Shown: positions 26,269 through 35,609, numbered from the stretch's first letter. The stretch: DNA of 38,575 bases from Actinomycetes bacterium (GCA_021803025.1 JAJZQV010000017.1:1-38575); one strand, 5' to 3'. The notes: generated by a model not told the origin, from the sequence alone. Made by a program: numbers and translations.

Positions 26269-29200
26269 TCACGAGGCCTTTCTCAGCCTGACCCTGAGGG
26301 TTGAGATCTGGAACGGACGCAGCCGCAGCCGTACGCCTCCCCCGTCCACCGCCTCGACCTCCGTGAGCGTCTCGGACTCCCCGTCCGTACGTTCGAGGAG
26401 GTTCACGACCGAGACGTCGTCGTGGGCGAACCCGAAGTTCAGGTCGGCCGAGGCGCGGGCTCCGCGCGACTCGTACACGCGGACGATGACGTCACCCGAG
26501 CGGTCGTCGGCCAGCTTGACGGCGCTCACGACGACGTCGGGGTTCGAGCAGGTGACGACCGGGTCCCAGCCGGTGCCCTGGACCGTACGGACCGGCAGCG
26601 CCTTCGCGTACCCCTCCCGGGTCGCGTCGCCGATGTCGCCCACGAGCAGCGAGCACTCGAACGTGTGCCGTCCCTCGTCGGCGAGGGGGTCCGGGTACAG
26701 GGGCCCGCGGACGAGCGAGAGGCGTACGACCGTGGGCAGCGCCCCTCGCGAGTCGCCGGTCGGGGGATGCGAGATGTCGTGCCCGTACGTGCCCTTGTTG
26801 ACGACGGCCACGCCGTACTGCCCCTCGGCCACGTGGACCCAGCGCTGCGCCGCCGTCTCGAACTTCGCGGCGTCCCAGCTCGTGTTCGCGTGCGTGGGGC
26901 GGGTCACGTGACCGAACTGGATCTCGCTGGTCGACGTCGTGGCGTGGAGGTCGAACGGGAACGCGAGCTTGAGCAGCCGCTCCCGCTCGTGCCAGTCCAC
27001 CTCGGTCGTGATGTCGATCCGGGGAGAGCCGGCGGCGAGCCGCACCCGCTGGACCGCTGTCGACGAGTCGAACGACCGGCTCACCACGACCTCGTCCCCC
27101 TCGACCGTGATGCCGTCGAGGGAGGTGAGGTCGGTCCGGGTGTGGCGGTAGTACTCGTCGATGTCCCACGCCTCGTACGTGATCGGGAAGTCGGGGTGGA
27201 GCTGCAGCACGTTGGCGGCCGCGCCCGCCGGGACGAGCTCGCGGTCCGCGACGAGGTCGAGGACCGACGTGATCGTGCCGTCCGGCCCCACGGTCGCGCG
27301 GACGAGACCGTTGTCGAGCACGTACGCGTCGCCTTCGCGGCGCACAGGGACGTAGCCCCAGGCCTCGGCCGGGCCGGCACCCAGGGCTGCGACGCCCGCA
27401 CGTGCGTGCGGAGCCGCATTCGCGACGACCGGTCCGCCGTCCGTGGTCTCCGCGGCGGTCCGGTCTCCTTGCCCGGTTCCTGTCGCCAAGGTCTCCAGCG
27501 ACCGGGCGACGAGCGCCTCCAGCCGCTCGTCCAGCGCGGCGTAGGAGGCGCGGGCATCGCGGTACACCCAGCGGATCGACGAGCCCGGCAGGATGTCGTG
27601 GAACTGGTTCAGCAGCGCCTCGCGCCACAGCTCGTCGAGCTCGTCGTACGGGTAGGGCGCGCCCGTGAGCAGCGTCGCCGACGTCGCCCACAGCTCCGCC
27701 TCGTACAGCTGGTGCTCCGTGCGGCGGTTGCCCTGCTTGACGTTCACGTGCGTCGTGTACGTACCGCGGTGGAACTCGAGATACATCTCGCCGACCCACA
27801 CGGGCGCCTGGCCGTACTCGGCCTCGGCCTTGGCGAAGAAGTCGCGCGGCTTCTCGACGACGACCCTCGGCGACCCCTCGAGGTCGGCGAGCCGTCGGGC
27901 TCGCTCCATCATCTCCCGGGTCGGGCCGCCGCCGCCGTCGCCGTGGCCGAAGGCCATGAGCGAGCGGTTCGCCGGCCCGGAGTCCTTGAAGTTGCGGGCC
28001 GAGCGGGCGACCTCGGACCCGAAGACCTGGGCGTTGTACGTGTCGGACGGCGGGAAGTGGGTGAAGATGCGCGTCCCGTCGATGCCCTCCCAGCGGAACG
28101 TGTGGTGCGGGAAGACGTCCGTGGTGTTCCAGCTCATCTTCTGGCTCATGAACCAGCGCCCCTCGGCGAGACGGGCGATCTGCGGCAGCGCGCCGGAGTA
28201 GCCGAACGTGTCGGGGAGCCACACCTCGTTGACCTCGACGCCGAGCTCGTCGGCGAGGAACCTCTTGCCGTACGTGAACTGGCGCACCATCGCCTCGCCG
28301 CCCGGCAGGTTCGAGTCGCACTCGACCCACATGCCGCTCACGGGCGCCCACGTGCCGTCGGCGACGGCCTTCTTGATGCGGCGGAACACCTCGGGGTAGT
28401 GGTCGCGCATCCACGCGTACTGCTGGATCTGGCTGCACGCGAACACGAGGTCCGGGTAGTCCTCCGCGAGGGTCGCCATGTTGGAGAACGTGCGGGCGCA
28501 CTTGCGCATCGTCTCCCGGATCGGCCACAGCCACGCCGAGTCGATGTGGGCGTGCCCCACTGCGGAGATCGTGTGCTCCCCGGCGTGGGCAGGGCTCGCG
28601 AGCGCCGGGGCGAGCTCGGCACGTGCGGCCGCGGCCGTGCCCGAGACGTCGCGGACGTCGAGCACGTCGAGGGCCCGCTCGATGGCGTCCCGGATCTGGG
28701 CCTTCCGCGGGCCGACCGGCAGCTCGGCCTGGAGCTCGAAGAGCACGGACAGGTCGAGGTCCAGGGCGAACACCTCCTCGTCCAGCTCCGCGAGCTCGGC
28801 CACCCGGAACGTGTAGAGCGGCACGTCCGGGGACGTGTCGAGGTCCGAGTAGAGGGTGTCAGGGTTCTCGTGGACGGGCGGGTTCGACGCCGCCTCGAGG
28901 AAGACCGTGTACGTCTCCCCGGGCACCAGGTCCGGCAGCGCGAGGTAGCCGTTGAGCGGGTTGAGGCCCTTGAGCGGCAGGCCGTCCGTGCTCCAGAACA
29001 GCCCCTCGGACTGGAAGCCGGGCATGTCCGTGTTGAAGCCGGGGTCGAGGACGAGCTCCCAGCGACCGTGCGCGTCGGCGGGCTTCGTACCGGTGATCTT
29101 GAACCAGGAGGTCCCCCAGCCCTTCCCCCACCTCGACCCGAGCGGGAACGGGACGAACTCGCCCGCGGTCGCCTCGTCGAAGCCCACCGGCTCTCCCGGA

Positions 29201-29310
29201 AGATGGTTCACGCTGAGCTCGACCGGGACGCGACGGCCGTACACGTTGGCCTTGATCCGGAAGAGCGTCTTGACAGTACGGGCGTCCAGCGAGGCGAGAG
29301 TCGAATGCAC
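26269..29310 (-). CDS. Alpha-mannosidase (GH38)
   Basis: A 1013-aa glycoside hydrolase family 38 enzyme. The catalytic domain shows GHAHIDSAWLWP (~252-263, zinc His and Asp) and WLPDTFGYSG with the nucleophile Asp (~365). A middle helical domain and a long C-terminal beta region follow, as usual for the family. There is no signal peptide, so it acts in the cytosol on mannosides or takes up oligosaccharide products. The start is GTG 29310 (VHSTLASLD); the open frame extends ~130 codons further upstream but shows no homologous content and overlaps the decayed fadH. First gene of a minus-strand run mannosidase, subtilase, HAD phosphatase. Confidence 0.93.
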   Translation of the reverse strand: MHSTLASLDARTVKTLFRIKANVYGRRVPVELSVNHLPGEPVGFDEATAGEFVPFPLGSRWGKGWGTSWFKITGTKPADAHGRWELVLDPGFNTDMPGFQSEGLFWSTDGLPLKGLNPLNGYLALPDLVPGETYTVFLEAASNPPVHENPDTLYSDLDTSPDVPLYTFRVAELAELDEEVFALDLDLSVLFELQAELPVGPRKAQIRDAIERALDVLDVRDVSGTAAAARAELAPALASPAHAGEHTISAVGHAHIDSAWLWPIRETMRKCARTFSNMATLAEDYPDLVFACSQIQQYAWMRDHYPEVFRRIKKAVADGTWAPVSGMWVECDSNLPGGEAMVRQFTYGKRFLADELGVEVNEVWLPDTFGYSGALPQIARLAEGRWFMSQKMSWNTTDVFPHHTFRWEGIDGTRIFTHFPPSDTYNAQVFGSEVARSARNFKDSGPANRSLMAFGHGDGGGGPTREMMERARRLADLEGSPRVVVEKPRDFFAKAEAEYGQAPVWVGEMYLEFHRGTYTTHVNVKQGNRRTEHQLYEAELWATSATLLTGAPYPYDELDELWREALLNQFHDILPGSSIRWVYRDARASYAALDERLEALVARSLETLATGTGQGDRTAAETTDGGPVVANAAPHARAGVAALGAGPAEAWGYVPVRREGDAYVLDNGLVRATVGPDGTITSVLDLVADRELVPAGAAANVLQLHPDFPITYEAWDIDEYYRHTRTDLTSLDGITVEGDEVVVSRSFDSSTAVQRVRLAAGSPRIDITTEVDWHERERLLKLAFPFDLHATTSTSEIQFGHVTRPTHANTSWDAAKFETAAQRWVHVAEGQYGVAVVNKGTYGHDISHPPTGDSRGALPTVVRLSLVRGPLYPDPLADEGRHTFECSLLVGDIGDATREGYAKALPVRTVQGTGWDPVVTCSNPDVVVSAVKLADDRSGDVIVRVYESRGARASADLNFGFAHDDVSVVNLLERTDGESETLTEVEAVDGGGVRLRLRPFQISTLRVRLRKAS

Positions 29311-29501
29311 GGGGTCGATCCAACCAGGACCTGCCGGCGGCGTCACGGGACGCGTGGGGGTTGCGGGGAGTTTCCGGCCGAGCCCCTCGCAGGAGCCGGG
29401 CGTCCGGGTCAGGAGCGGGTGGTCTGGTGAGGGGCGGGGTGTGGGGAGGGAGCGACGCGGCGTTTCAGGGTCCCCCCTGCGCCTCGTCCCCGGAGGGCGC
29501 C

Positions 29502-30263
29502 TCACAGCGCCGCAGCGACCTCGGTCGCCTCCCGGATGGCCCGCACCGCACCGAGCTCGACGGCCACATGCGCGCCGCCGACGAGGGCGACGGGGACCCC
29601 CGCGCCCTGCAGGCCCTCGTACAGGTCGCGCTGGGGCTCCTGGCCCGCACACACGACGACGGTGTCGACCTCGAGGCACGCCTGGTTGCAGGCGATGCAC
29701 GTGTTGATCCGGTCGGCGTGGCCGACGGCGGCCTTCGCGAGGAAGCGCGGGTCGGCGAGGAACGGGCGGGCCATGGACACGAGGTCGGCGTGGCCCCCGG
29801 CGAGGATCGCCTCCGCGGCCTACGGCGTGTTGATACGGTTCGCCGCGATGACCGGGACCGTCACCGCCTTCCGCAGTCCCGCCGTGACGCCCACGGACGC
29901 CCCGTGCGGTACCACGGCGATCGTGGGAACGCGCGACTCGTGCCAGCCGATGCCGGTGCTGATGACCGAGGCGCCAGCGGCCTCGACGGCACGGGCGAGG
30001 GTACGGATCTCGTCGGGACTCTGCCCGTCCTCGACGAGGTCGAGCATCGAGAGCCGGTACACGATGAGGAAGTCGGGGCCGACCTCGTGCCGCACCGCCC
30101 GTACGACCTCGACCGGGATCCGCATCCGGTTCTCGTACCGGCCGCCCCAGTCGTCGGTCCGACGGTTCGTCCGCGAGGCGAGGAACTCGTTGAGCAGGTA
30201 GCCCTCCGAGCCCATGATCTCGACCCCGTCGTACCCCGCGGCGCGCGTTATCGCGTCATCGTA
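29502..30263 (-). pseudogene. fadH: Decayed 2,4-dienoyl-CoA reductase
   Basis: Remains of an OYE-type NADPH 2,4-dienoyl-CoA reductase, normally ~670 aa. From 30263 down the frame reads GYDGVEIMGSEGYLLNEFL, YRLSMLDLVEDG, STGIGWHESRVPTIA and NRINTP, then hits TAG at 29820-29822 where homologues have Glu. The same frame continues with VSMARPFLADP and INTCIACNQACLE. It then jumps directly, near 29663-29675, to VDTVVVCAGQEP, the extreme C-terminus, losing roughly 260-270 residues (rest of the 4Fe-4S site, FAD and NADPH domains). About 150 N-terminal residues are also missing. At least three independent lesions, so non-functional. Confidence 0.9.
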
Positions 30264-30312
30264 CGGGCGCGACGACGACCCCGACATGAGACCGCCCTGT
30301 CCACGGTGGCTC

Positions 30313-30336
30313 CTGCCACGCCGCGGGCCGTGGCAG
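30313..30336. terminator. 8-bp perfect hairpin upstream of the DUF5302 gene
   Basis: ctgccacg (30313-30320) and cgtggcag (30329-30336) flank an 8-nt loop. It ends 9 nt before the DUF5302 ATG, so it would sit in that mRNA's leader or end an upstream transcript. Confidence 0.4.
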
Positions 30337-30345
30337 AGTGAGCCC

Positions 30346-30528
30346 ATGACTGACGAGACGACCGAGCCCGAAGCACTCGACCCGAAGGAAGCCATGCGGC
30401 GAGCGCTCGACGCGAAGAAGGGCCGCCAGGCGGTGGGCGAGCAGCACGGCGCCGACAGCAAGGTCGCCGGCGGTCCCCACAAGGCCGCCGCTGGCAAGCG
30501 CCAGTTCCGCCGGAAGGCCGGCGGCTAG
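30346..30528 (+). CDS. DUF5302-family small protein
   Basis: A 60-aa charged protein starting [21 protein letters not shown]. The acidic N-terminus, the central (R/K)-rich helix ([14 protein letters not shown]), a Gly/His segment and the basic end [10 protein letters not shown] are the hallmarks of DUF5302, a small family widespread in actinomycetes. Function unknown; the RRK tail suggests nucleic-acid contact. ATG at 30346 has only a gagtgag upstream. Confidence 0.8.
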   Translation: MTDETTEPEALDPKEAMRRALDAKKGRQAVGEQHGADSKVAGGPHKAAAGKRQFRRKAGG

Positions 30529-30650
30529 ACCGTAGCCGCCCGCGAGACCGTACGAGTTCTGATCGCCCCAGTGATTGCAGGCGCACGACGCGTACGCAAG
30601 GATTCCGGCGTTGGCCGACTTCCCACGTCGGCCGCCCTCGAGGAGGACCC

Positions 30651-31412
30651 GTGGCCGAGAAGCCGACTGTTGCGCTGGGCATCGACATCGGTGGCAGTGG
30701 GATCAAGGGAGCCCCCGTCGATCTGGTGAAGGGCGAGTTCCTCGAGGACCGCTACAAGATCCCCACCCCGGAGAAGTCCACTCCTGAGGCCGTTGCCGAC
30801 GTCGTCAGGCAGATCGCCGAGAAGTTCCTCGAGACGCTCCCCCGCGACGCGCCCATCGGCGTGACGATCCCGGGCATCGTCAAGCGGGGCGTCGTGCGGT
30901 CCGCCGCGAACATCGACACGTCCTGGAAGGGCTGCGACGGCGAGAAGCTGTTCTCCGAGAAGCTCGGCCGGCACGTCCACCTCGTCAACGACGCGGACGC
31001 CGCCGGCGTCGCCGAGCTTCGGTACGGCGCGGCGAAGGGCAAGGACGGCCTCGTCATCCTCACCACCCTGGGCACGGGCATCGGGATCGGGCTCCTGTAC
31101 GACGGCGTGCTGATCCCCAATGCCGAGCTCGGCCACATCGAGCTCAACGGCCACGACGCCGAGACACGCGCCGCCGCCTCGGCGAGGGAGCGGGAAGGTC
31201 TCTCGTACGAGGAGTGGGCGACCGACCGGCTCCAGCCCTACTACGCGATGCTCGAGTTCCTCCTCTCCCCCGACCTGTTCGTCGTCGGCGGTGGGGTGAG
31301 CCGCAAGGCGGACAAGTTCCTGCCGCTGCTCAAGCTGGAGACCCCGATCATCCCGGCGACCATGAGAAATGCCGCAGGGATCGTCGGCGCCGCGGCGCTG
31401 GCCGCTGACTGA
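30651..31412 (+). CDS. ppgK: Polyphosphate glucokinase
   Basis: A 253-aa ROK-family kinase that phosphorylates glucose using polyphosphate (and usually ATP). Phosphate-binding [15 protein letters not shown] is at ~10-24. The ppgK signature [17 protein letters not shown] is at ~79-95. [15 protein letters not shown] (~138-152) and NAELGHIEL are the second phosphate and sugar-site motifs. GTG 30651 has a gaggagg Shine-Dalgarno. Just upstream, ggccgac (30613-30619) and gtcggcc (30627-30633) can form a 7-bp hairpin in the leader. Its product, glucose 6-phosphate, feeds pgi. Monocistronic. Confidence 0.93.
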   Translation: MAEKPTVALGIDIGGSGIKGAPVDLVKGEFLEDRYKIPTPEKSTPEAVADVVRQIAEKFLETLPRDAPIGVTIPGIVKRGVVRSAANIDTSWKGCDGEKLFSEKLGRHVHLVNDADAAGVAELRYGAAKGKDGLVILTTLGTGIGIGLLYDGVLIPNAELGHIELNGHDAETRAAASAREREGLSYEEWATDRLQPYYAMLEFLLSPDLFVVGGGVSRKADKFLPLLKLETPIIPATMRNAAGIVGAAALAAD

Positions 31413-31450
31413 GGCCCGCCCTTCACGCGGGCGCGGGCCGATCCTCGGCG

Positions 31451-31624
31451 GTCGTTCCATCGAACTGCATGTCATTCGCGACGGAGCCGAAGGAGCACCG
31501 CAGCGATTCCATCGGTGTGCAGGTTCTGGCGGAGCCTGTGGGCGTGAATGACATGCACCTTGGTCGAATGACATGCCGTCGCTCCCGACACCGGTCCTCA
31601 TAGCCTGCCATTCGATGGAATGAC
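31451..31624. repeat. 174-bp inverted-repeat element with internal tgcatgtcattc copies
   Basis: Ends are gtcgttccatcgaa (31451-31464) and its complement ttcgatggaatgac (31611-31624), 13 of 14 paired. Inside, tgcatgtcattc (31466-31477) recurs inverted as gaatgacatgca (31546-31557) and gaatgacatgcc (31566-31577). A further gattccatcgg at 31505-31515 resembles the terminal motif. It fills most of the 309-bp gap between ppgK and the MMPL gene, which holds no ORF. It could be a small inverted-repeat element or a cluster of operator sites. Confidence 0.7.
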
Positions 31625-31721
31625 TCCCCCAGCCTCCGATCCGGCGACCGCCAGACGGCCTGCATGTCGCGACCGCATCGATCGGACCTCGTCGTGACAC
31701 GGCCTGTGGAACAGTGAGCAT

Positions 31722-34001
31722 GTGTTCGCCGCGCTCGGCCGAGGGATCACGAGGCATCCGTTCCTCGTGATCGCCGCATGGCTGCTGCTCACGATCGCGT
31801 CAGCGGCGCTGGCGATCGGTGGTGTCGGCGGCCAGGCGATCTTCAGCAGGCTCGAGACCTCCGAGCCGCGAGTACCTGGGAGCGGGTCGGAGCGGGCGGC
31901 GGCGATCCTCGACGGCTCCTCCGGCGGCTCGTCCGTACGGCTCGCTGTGACCGGCGTCGACGTGTCGGACGCGGGGCTCATGACGAGGCTCGCGCCGAAG
32001 ATGGCGGCAGCCCGTACCGACCTGACGGCCATCTCCGGCGTCCGCACGGTGGTGGACCCCTGGAGCATCCCTCCGCCCGACCCACGGATCCTCCCGTACC
32101 TCGCCACGGACGCCCGCGGCTTCGTCGTCCAGGTCGTGCTCGCGGACGGGCTCGCCTCCGCCGACGAGCGCACCGCCAGCGAAGCGGTGGCGAACCGTCT
32201 CCGCGCCTTCGGCGCAGACGTCACCACCGCTGTTCCGGGCGCCACCGCCATCCCGTCGAGCAGCCACCTCGTCGTCGGCGCGATCAACCACGTCATGGAG
32301 AGCGACCTCGTCCGTGCCGAGGCGGTCTCGCTGCCGATCTCGCTCGTCGTCATGGTCCTGGTGTTCGGTGGCCTGCTCGCCGCCGCGATGCCGATCATCG
32401 GAGCGATCGCGTCCATCCTCGGAGGCTTCGGCGCTGTCCTCGCCCTCTCGTACTGGATGAAGCTCGACTCGGTCACCGTCAACGTCGTCACCGTCATCGG
32501 GCTGGGCCTGTCCATCGACTACGGCCTGCTCGTGGTGTCCCGCTTCCGCGAAGAGCTCGCGGTGGCAGGTGTGGCCATCATGGGCGGACCCTCGCGTCAC
32601 GACCCGCTCGTGCAGCTCGCCGTGCGTCGTACGGTCTCCACTGCCGGTCGTACGGTCGCGTTCTCGGCACTGACGATCGCCACGTCCGTGCTCGGCCTGC
32701 TCGCCATGTCCCCGACGATCCTGCGCGGCATCGGCGTCGCCGCGGCGAGCGTCGTCGTGCTGGCGCTGCTCTCCGCCGTCACGCTGCTCCCGGCCGTGCT
32801 GACGGTATCGGGCCGTCGGTTCGCGAGACCCAGCGTGCTGCGCCGAGTACCGGGATTCGGCACCCTGTTGCGTCTGCTCGGCGACGTCTCCACCGATGAA
32901 GGCGCCTTCTCCAGGCTCGCCCGCTGGGTGCAGCGGAGGTCGTGGTGGATCATCGCGGGCGCCCTGATCCTCCTCACCATCGCGATCGTGCCGCTCGGCG
33001 GACTCCAGCTGCGCAACAGCGGTCTCAGCCTGCTGCCGAAGGGGAGCGACCAGCGGGCCTACTTCCAGACGCTGGACGCGTCGTTCCCCCACCTGGCGGC
33101 TCCCGACGCGTACGTCGTCACCGAGACCGACCCCGGCGACGCCGCCCTCTCCGAGGTGTCTCGCCGGATCGCGGCGCTCGACCACGTCAAGAGCGTCGAT
33201 GCCCCGTACCGGCTCAAGGACGGCCACGTCCTGCTGCAGGTGCGCTTCGACCTGGCTGACGGCGGAGGCAAGGACGCGACGAGCATCGTCACCGGCATCC
33301 GGAACCTCGACCCGACGCTCATGGTCGCCGGCGAGGCGGCCGGCCAGCTCGACTTCACCCGAGCTCTCCTCCACGGCTTCCCGCTGGCCTCGGGCCTCGT
33401 CGTCACCGCGACGTTCCTCATGCTCTTCCTCATGACCGGCTCGCTGCTCGTGCCGCTCAAGGCGCTGCTCACCAACGCTGTCTCGATCGCCGCCTCGCTC
33501 GGGATCGCGACGTGGATCTTCTCGACCGCCCACGGGTTCGCCGTGACGGGCCTCGAGTCGTACATCGTCGCGATCGCCGTCGCGTTCGGCTTCGGGCTTG
33601 CGATGGACTACGAGGTGTTCCTGCTCGACAGGGTGAAGGAGCTGTACGACACGGGCAAGAGCAACGACGAGGCCGTACGGTTCGGCCTCCAGCGCAGCGG
33701 CCGCATCATCACGTCGGCCGCCTCCGTCATCGTCGTGGTGTTCATCGGGTTCGGGACCGGGTCGCTCATCCCCATCCAGCAGATCGGCGTCACGCTGGCG
33801 ATCGTCGTCGTGCTGGACTCGACGCTCGTCCGCATGCTGCTCGTCCCGGCGACGATGACCGTTCTCGGGGACCTGAACTGGTGGGCACCCGGGCCTCTGA
33901 AGTCGTTCGCGCAGCGCTTCGCGATCGACATCGCCCCTCGTCGCGCCGAGGATGCGGCAATGGCGGCCCGCTCGTCCGGGCAACCGCGCCACGCGCGCTG
34001 A
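31722..34001 (+). CDS. MMPL-family RND transporter
   Basis: A 759-aa inner-membrane transporter with ~12 membrane helices in two halves. Each half has one helix, a ~130-150-residue extracytoplasmic loop and then five helices. The RND/MMPL helix-4-type motif GLSIDYGLLVVSRFREE (~255-275) and its C-terminal equivalent GFGLAMDYEVFLLDRVKE (~620-640) carry the proton-relay Asp-Tyr pairs. Actinobacterial MMPL proteins export lipids or small molecules; the substrate here cannot be told. GTG 31722 (VFAALGRGITRHPFLV) places Met just before helix 1; no strong Shine-Dalgarno. A palindromic element lies directly upstream. Confidence 0.93.
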   Translation: MFAALGRGITRHPFLVIAAWLLLTIASAALAIGGVGGQAIFSRLETSEPRVPGSGSERAAAILDGSSGGSSVRLAVTGVDVSDAGLMTRLAPKMAAARTDLTAISGVRTVVDPWSIPPPDPRILPYLATDARGFVVQVVLADGLASADERTASEAVANRLRAFGADVTTAVPGATAIPSSSHLVVGAINHVMESDLVRAEAVSLPISLVVMVLVFGGLLAAAMPIIGAIASILGGFGAVLALSYWMKLDSVTVNVVTVIGLGLSIDYGLLVVSRFREELAVAGVAIMGGPSRHDPLVQLAVRRTVSTAGRTVAFSALTIATSVLGLLAMSPTILRGIGVAAASVVVLALLSAVTLLPAVLTVSGRRFARPSVLRRVPGFGTLLRLLGDVSTDEGAFSRLARWVQRRSWWIIAGALILLTIAIVPLGGLQLRNSGLSLLPKGSDQRAYFQTLDASFPHLAAPDAYVVTETDPGDAALSEVSRRIAALDHVKSVDAPYRLKDGHVLLQVRFDLADGGGKDATSIVTGIRNLDPTLMVAGEAAGQLDFTRALLHGFPLASGLVVTATFLMLFLMTGSLLVPLKALLTNAVSIAASLGIATWIFSTAHGFAVTGLESYIVAIAVAFGFGLAMDYEVFLLDRVKELYDTGKSNDEAVRFGLQRSGRIITSAASVIVVVFIGFGTGSLIPIQQIGVTLAIVVVLDSTLVRMLLVPATMTVLGDLNWWAPGPLKSFAQRFAIDIAPRRAEDAAMAARSSGQPRHAR

Positions 34002-34164
34002 GCCTCGACCTTCGCTGGTGCTCTCGCCGACGTCAGCCTCGACCACGGAGCCGTCCGGTTGTACGAGCAGGGCCGGGATGCGGCGTCGACACGGTCAACG
34101 GCGCCCCGGGCACAGCGAAGACGGGCACCATGGGTGCGTAGGAGTCGTGCGGCAAGGAGACGCG

Positions 34165-34794
34165 ATGGCGGGTACGTCGTTCGGGGTGGTCACTGCCCTC
34201 ATCGGGCTGCTGCTGGTGCTGAGGGGCTACCCGATGATCCGGGGGGTCATCAGCCTGTTCGGTGCGCTCGTGGGGTTCGTCGTCGGCGCGGCGGTGACGG
34301 CGCAGGTCATGCACACGGGGCTCTTCCAGACGCAGGCCGGCCTCATCGGCGGCGCCATCGGCGCGGTGGTGTGCGGGCTCCTGGCGTTCTTCGTCTACAA
34401 GGTGGCGATGATCGGCGGGCTCGCGGCGATCGGGTTCACGCTCGGCACGAGCCTCATGGTCGCGCTGCACGTCGCCAGCCGCGAGGCTTCGCTCGTCGCC
34501 GGCATCCTCGTGGCGCTCGCCCTCGCGGTCCTGGCCTGGCGCCTGGACCTGCCCGGCCTCATCCTCGTGGTCCTCACCGTGCTCACGGGCGCGAGCGTGG
34601 CGACGCTCGGCACCCTGGTGGCGATGGGCCGGGTGAGCTCCCCCGTCCTCGCGTCCGCGCAGGTCACGGCTGTCGTCGCCGACGGCTGGGGCTGGTACGC
34701 GCTGTACCTGGGCCTCGTCGTCCTCGGCCTCCTCGCGCAGGGCCGCTACCTCCGAGTTCGGCACCCGACCCGGGTGAAGTGGGGCAAGTCCTGA
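34165..34794 (+). CDS. DUF4203 / TMEM198-like membrane protein
   Basis: A 209-aa protein with about seven membrane helices and Gly-rich turns (GALVGFVVGAAV, GGAIGAVVCGLLAFFVYKVA). This is the DUF4203 pattern, related to TMEM198. It ends in a short basic tail (RVRHPTRVKWGKS). Function unknown. The ATG at 34165 has aaggaga 5 nt upstream; an in-frame GTG at 34147 would add six residues. It follows the MMPL gene by 163 nt and is ended by a perfect hairpin. Confidence 0.8.
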   Translation: MAGTSFGVVTALIGLLLVLRGYPMIRGVISLFGALVGFVVGAAVTAQVMHTGLFQTQAGLIGGAIGAVVCGLLAFFVYKVAMIGGLAAIGFTLGTSLMVALHVASREASLVAGILVALALAVLAWRLDLPGLILVVLTVLTGASVATLGTLVAMGRVSSPVLASAQVTAVVADGWGWYALYLGLVVLGLLAQGRYLRVRHPTRVKWGKS

Positions 34795-34803
34795 GGCCGG
34801 GTG

Positions 34804-34825
34804 GGCGGACGATGAACCGTCCGCC
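34804..34825. terminator. Hairpin terminator
   Basis: ggcggacg (34804-34811) and cgtccgcc (34818-34825) form a perfect 8-bp stem with a 6-nt loop, 10 nt after the DUF4203 stop. It would also terminate the small minus-strand ORF that ends at 34833. Confidence 0.8.
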
Positions 34826-34832
34826 GGCCGGG

Positions 34833-34919
34833 TCATCCGCACATCCCCTGTGCTCGGGAAACGCGGAGGCGCTCGCCGTCGACACCGTTCGCCATCGTGT
34901 AGCGCAGGACGTAGGTCAT
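34833..34919 (-). CDS. Possible 28-residue peptide
   Basis: ATG at 34919 is preceded by a strong ggggagg Shine-Dalgarno 5 nt upstream and opens MTYVLRYTMANGVDGERLRV, ending at TGA 34833-34835. A hairpin follows directly. Start signal, stop and terminator together make expression plausible, but 28 codons is too short to judge, and it could be the remnant of a longer gene. Homology not recognised. Confidence 0.3.
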   Translation of the reverse strand: MTYVLRYTMANGVDGERLRVSRAQGMCG

Positions 34920-35052
34920 CGCGACCTCCCCGTCGGCGACCCCGCGACGAGGACGGTGAATCTGCTCACACAACCATGGCGTTCGCACGGGCTGCGCGCT
35001 ACATTGCGGCCCGTACGAGGCTACCCCCTGCCTCCGAGAGAGCGGACGACTG

Positions 35053-35562
35053 ATGAACAAGATCGCCGTAACCATCGCCGCCAGCTGCGCCCTCATGGTC
35101 GGGCCCGTCGCGTTCGCCGCGGCGCAGGTCGAGGGTGCGCCGCTGCGCCCGCACGCGAGCGCGACACCCAGCGAGGTGTCGGAGTCCCCAGAGCCCAGCG
35201 AGTCGGTCGAGCCCGCGGAGTCGGCTGAACCCACGGAGTCAGTCGAGCCCGCGGAGTCGGCTGAACCCACGGAGTCGGTCGAGCCCAGCGAGTCGGCTGA
35301 ACCCACGAAGTCGGCTGACCCCACGGAGTCGGTCAAGCCCGAGGAGTCGGTCGAGCCCAGCGAGTCGGAGACGCCCGAGGCGGCAGACGCCGCGACTGCC
35401 TCGGCCGACCACACGTTCACCCACGGGCTGCCCGGTGCTCTCTCGGCTTCCGCGACGCCGGGCCACGACTTCGGCCAGTACGTCTCCGGCATCAACAAGA
35501 CCGGCGCCCCCGGCGCGGTCGCGTCGGCCATGGGCAAGGGCAAGGGCAAGGGCCACAGCTGA
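35053..35562 (+). CDS. Secreted acidic repeat protein (Glu-Pro-Ser/Thr)
   Basis: A 169-aa exported low-complexity protein. A signal peptide (1-~24, cut near AFAAA) leads to ~80 residues of PSESVEPAESAEPTE-type repeats. At the DNA level this is a 36-bp unit (encoding AESAEPTESVEP) present about twice in near-perfect form, plus degenerate copies. After ~115 there is a non-repetitive tail (HTFTHGLPGALSASATPGHDFGQYVSGINKTG) ending in MGKGKGKGHS. The tail resembles the end of small secreted actinobacterial proteins of unknown function. The acidic stalk and basic end suggest wall or polyphosphate/calcium interactions; this is a guess. ATG at 35053 has a weak Shine-Dalgarno. Confidence 0.65.
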   Translation: MNKIAVTIAASCALMVGPVAFAAAQVEGAPLRPHASATPSEVSESPEPSESVEPAESAEPTESVEPAESAEPTESVEPSESAEPTKSADPTESVKPEESVEPSESETPEAADAATASADHTFTHGLPGALSASATPGHDFGQYVSGINKTGAPGAVASAMGKGKGKGHS

Positions 35563-35609
35563 GCCGCCGCCGGGCACCTCACCGAACGTGACCCGGTGCG
35601 AGGAGACCG

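Noticed and set aside
26422-29430. 1002-codon open frame opposite the alpha-mannosidase
   Set aside because: Composition is that of an antisense shadow (Arg/Val/Glu-rich); the minus strand carries clear GH38 motifs.
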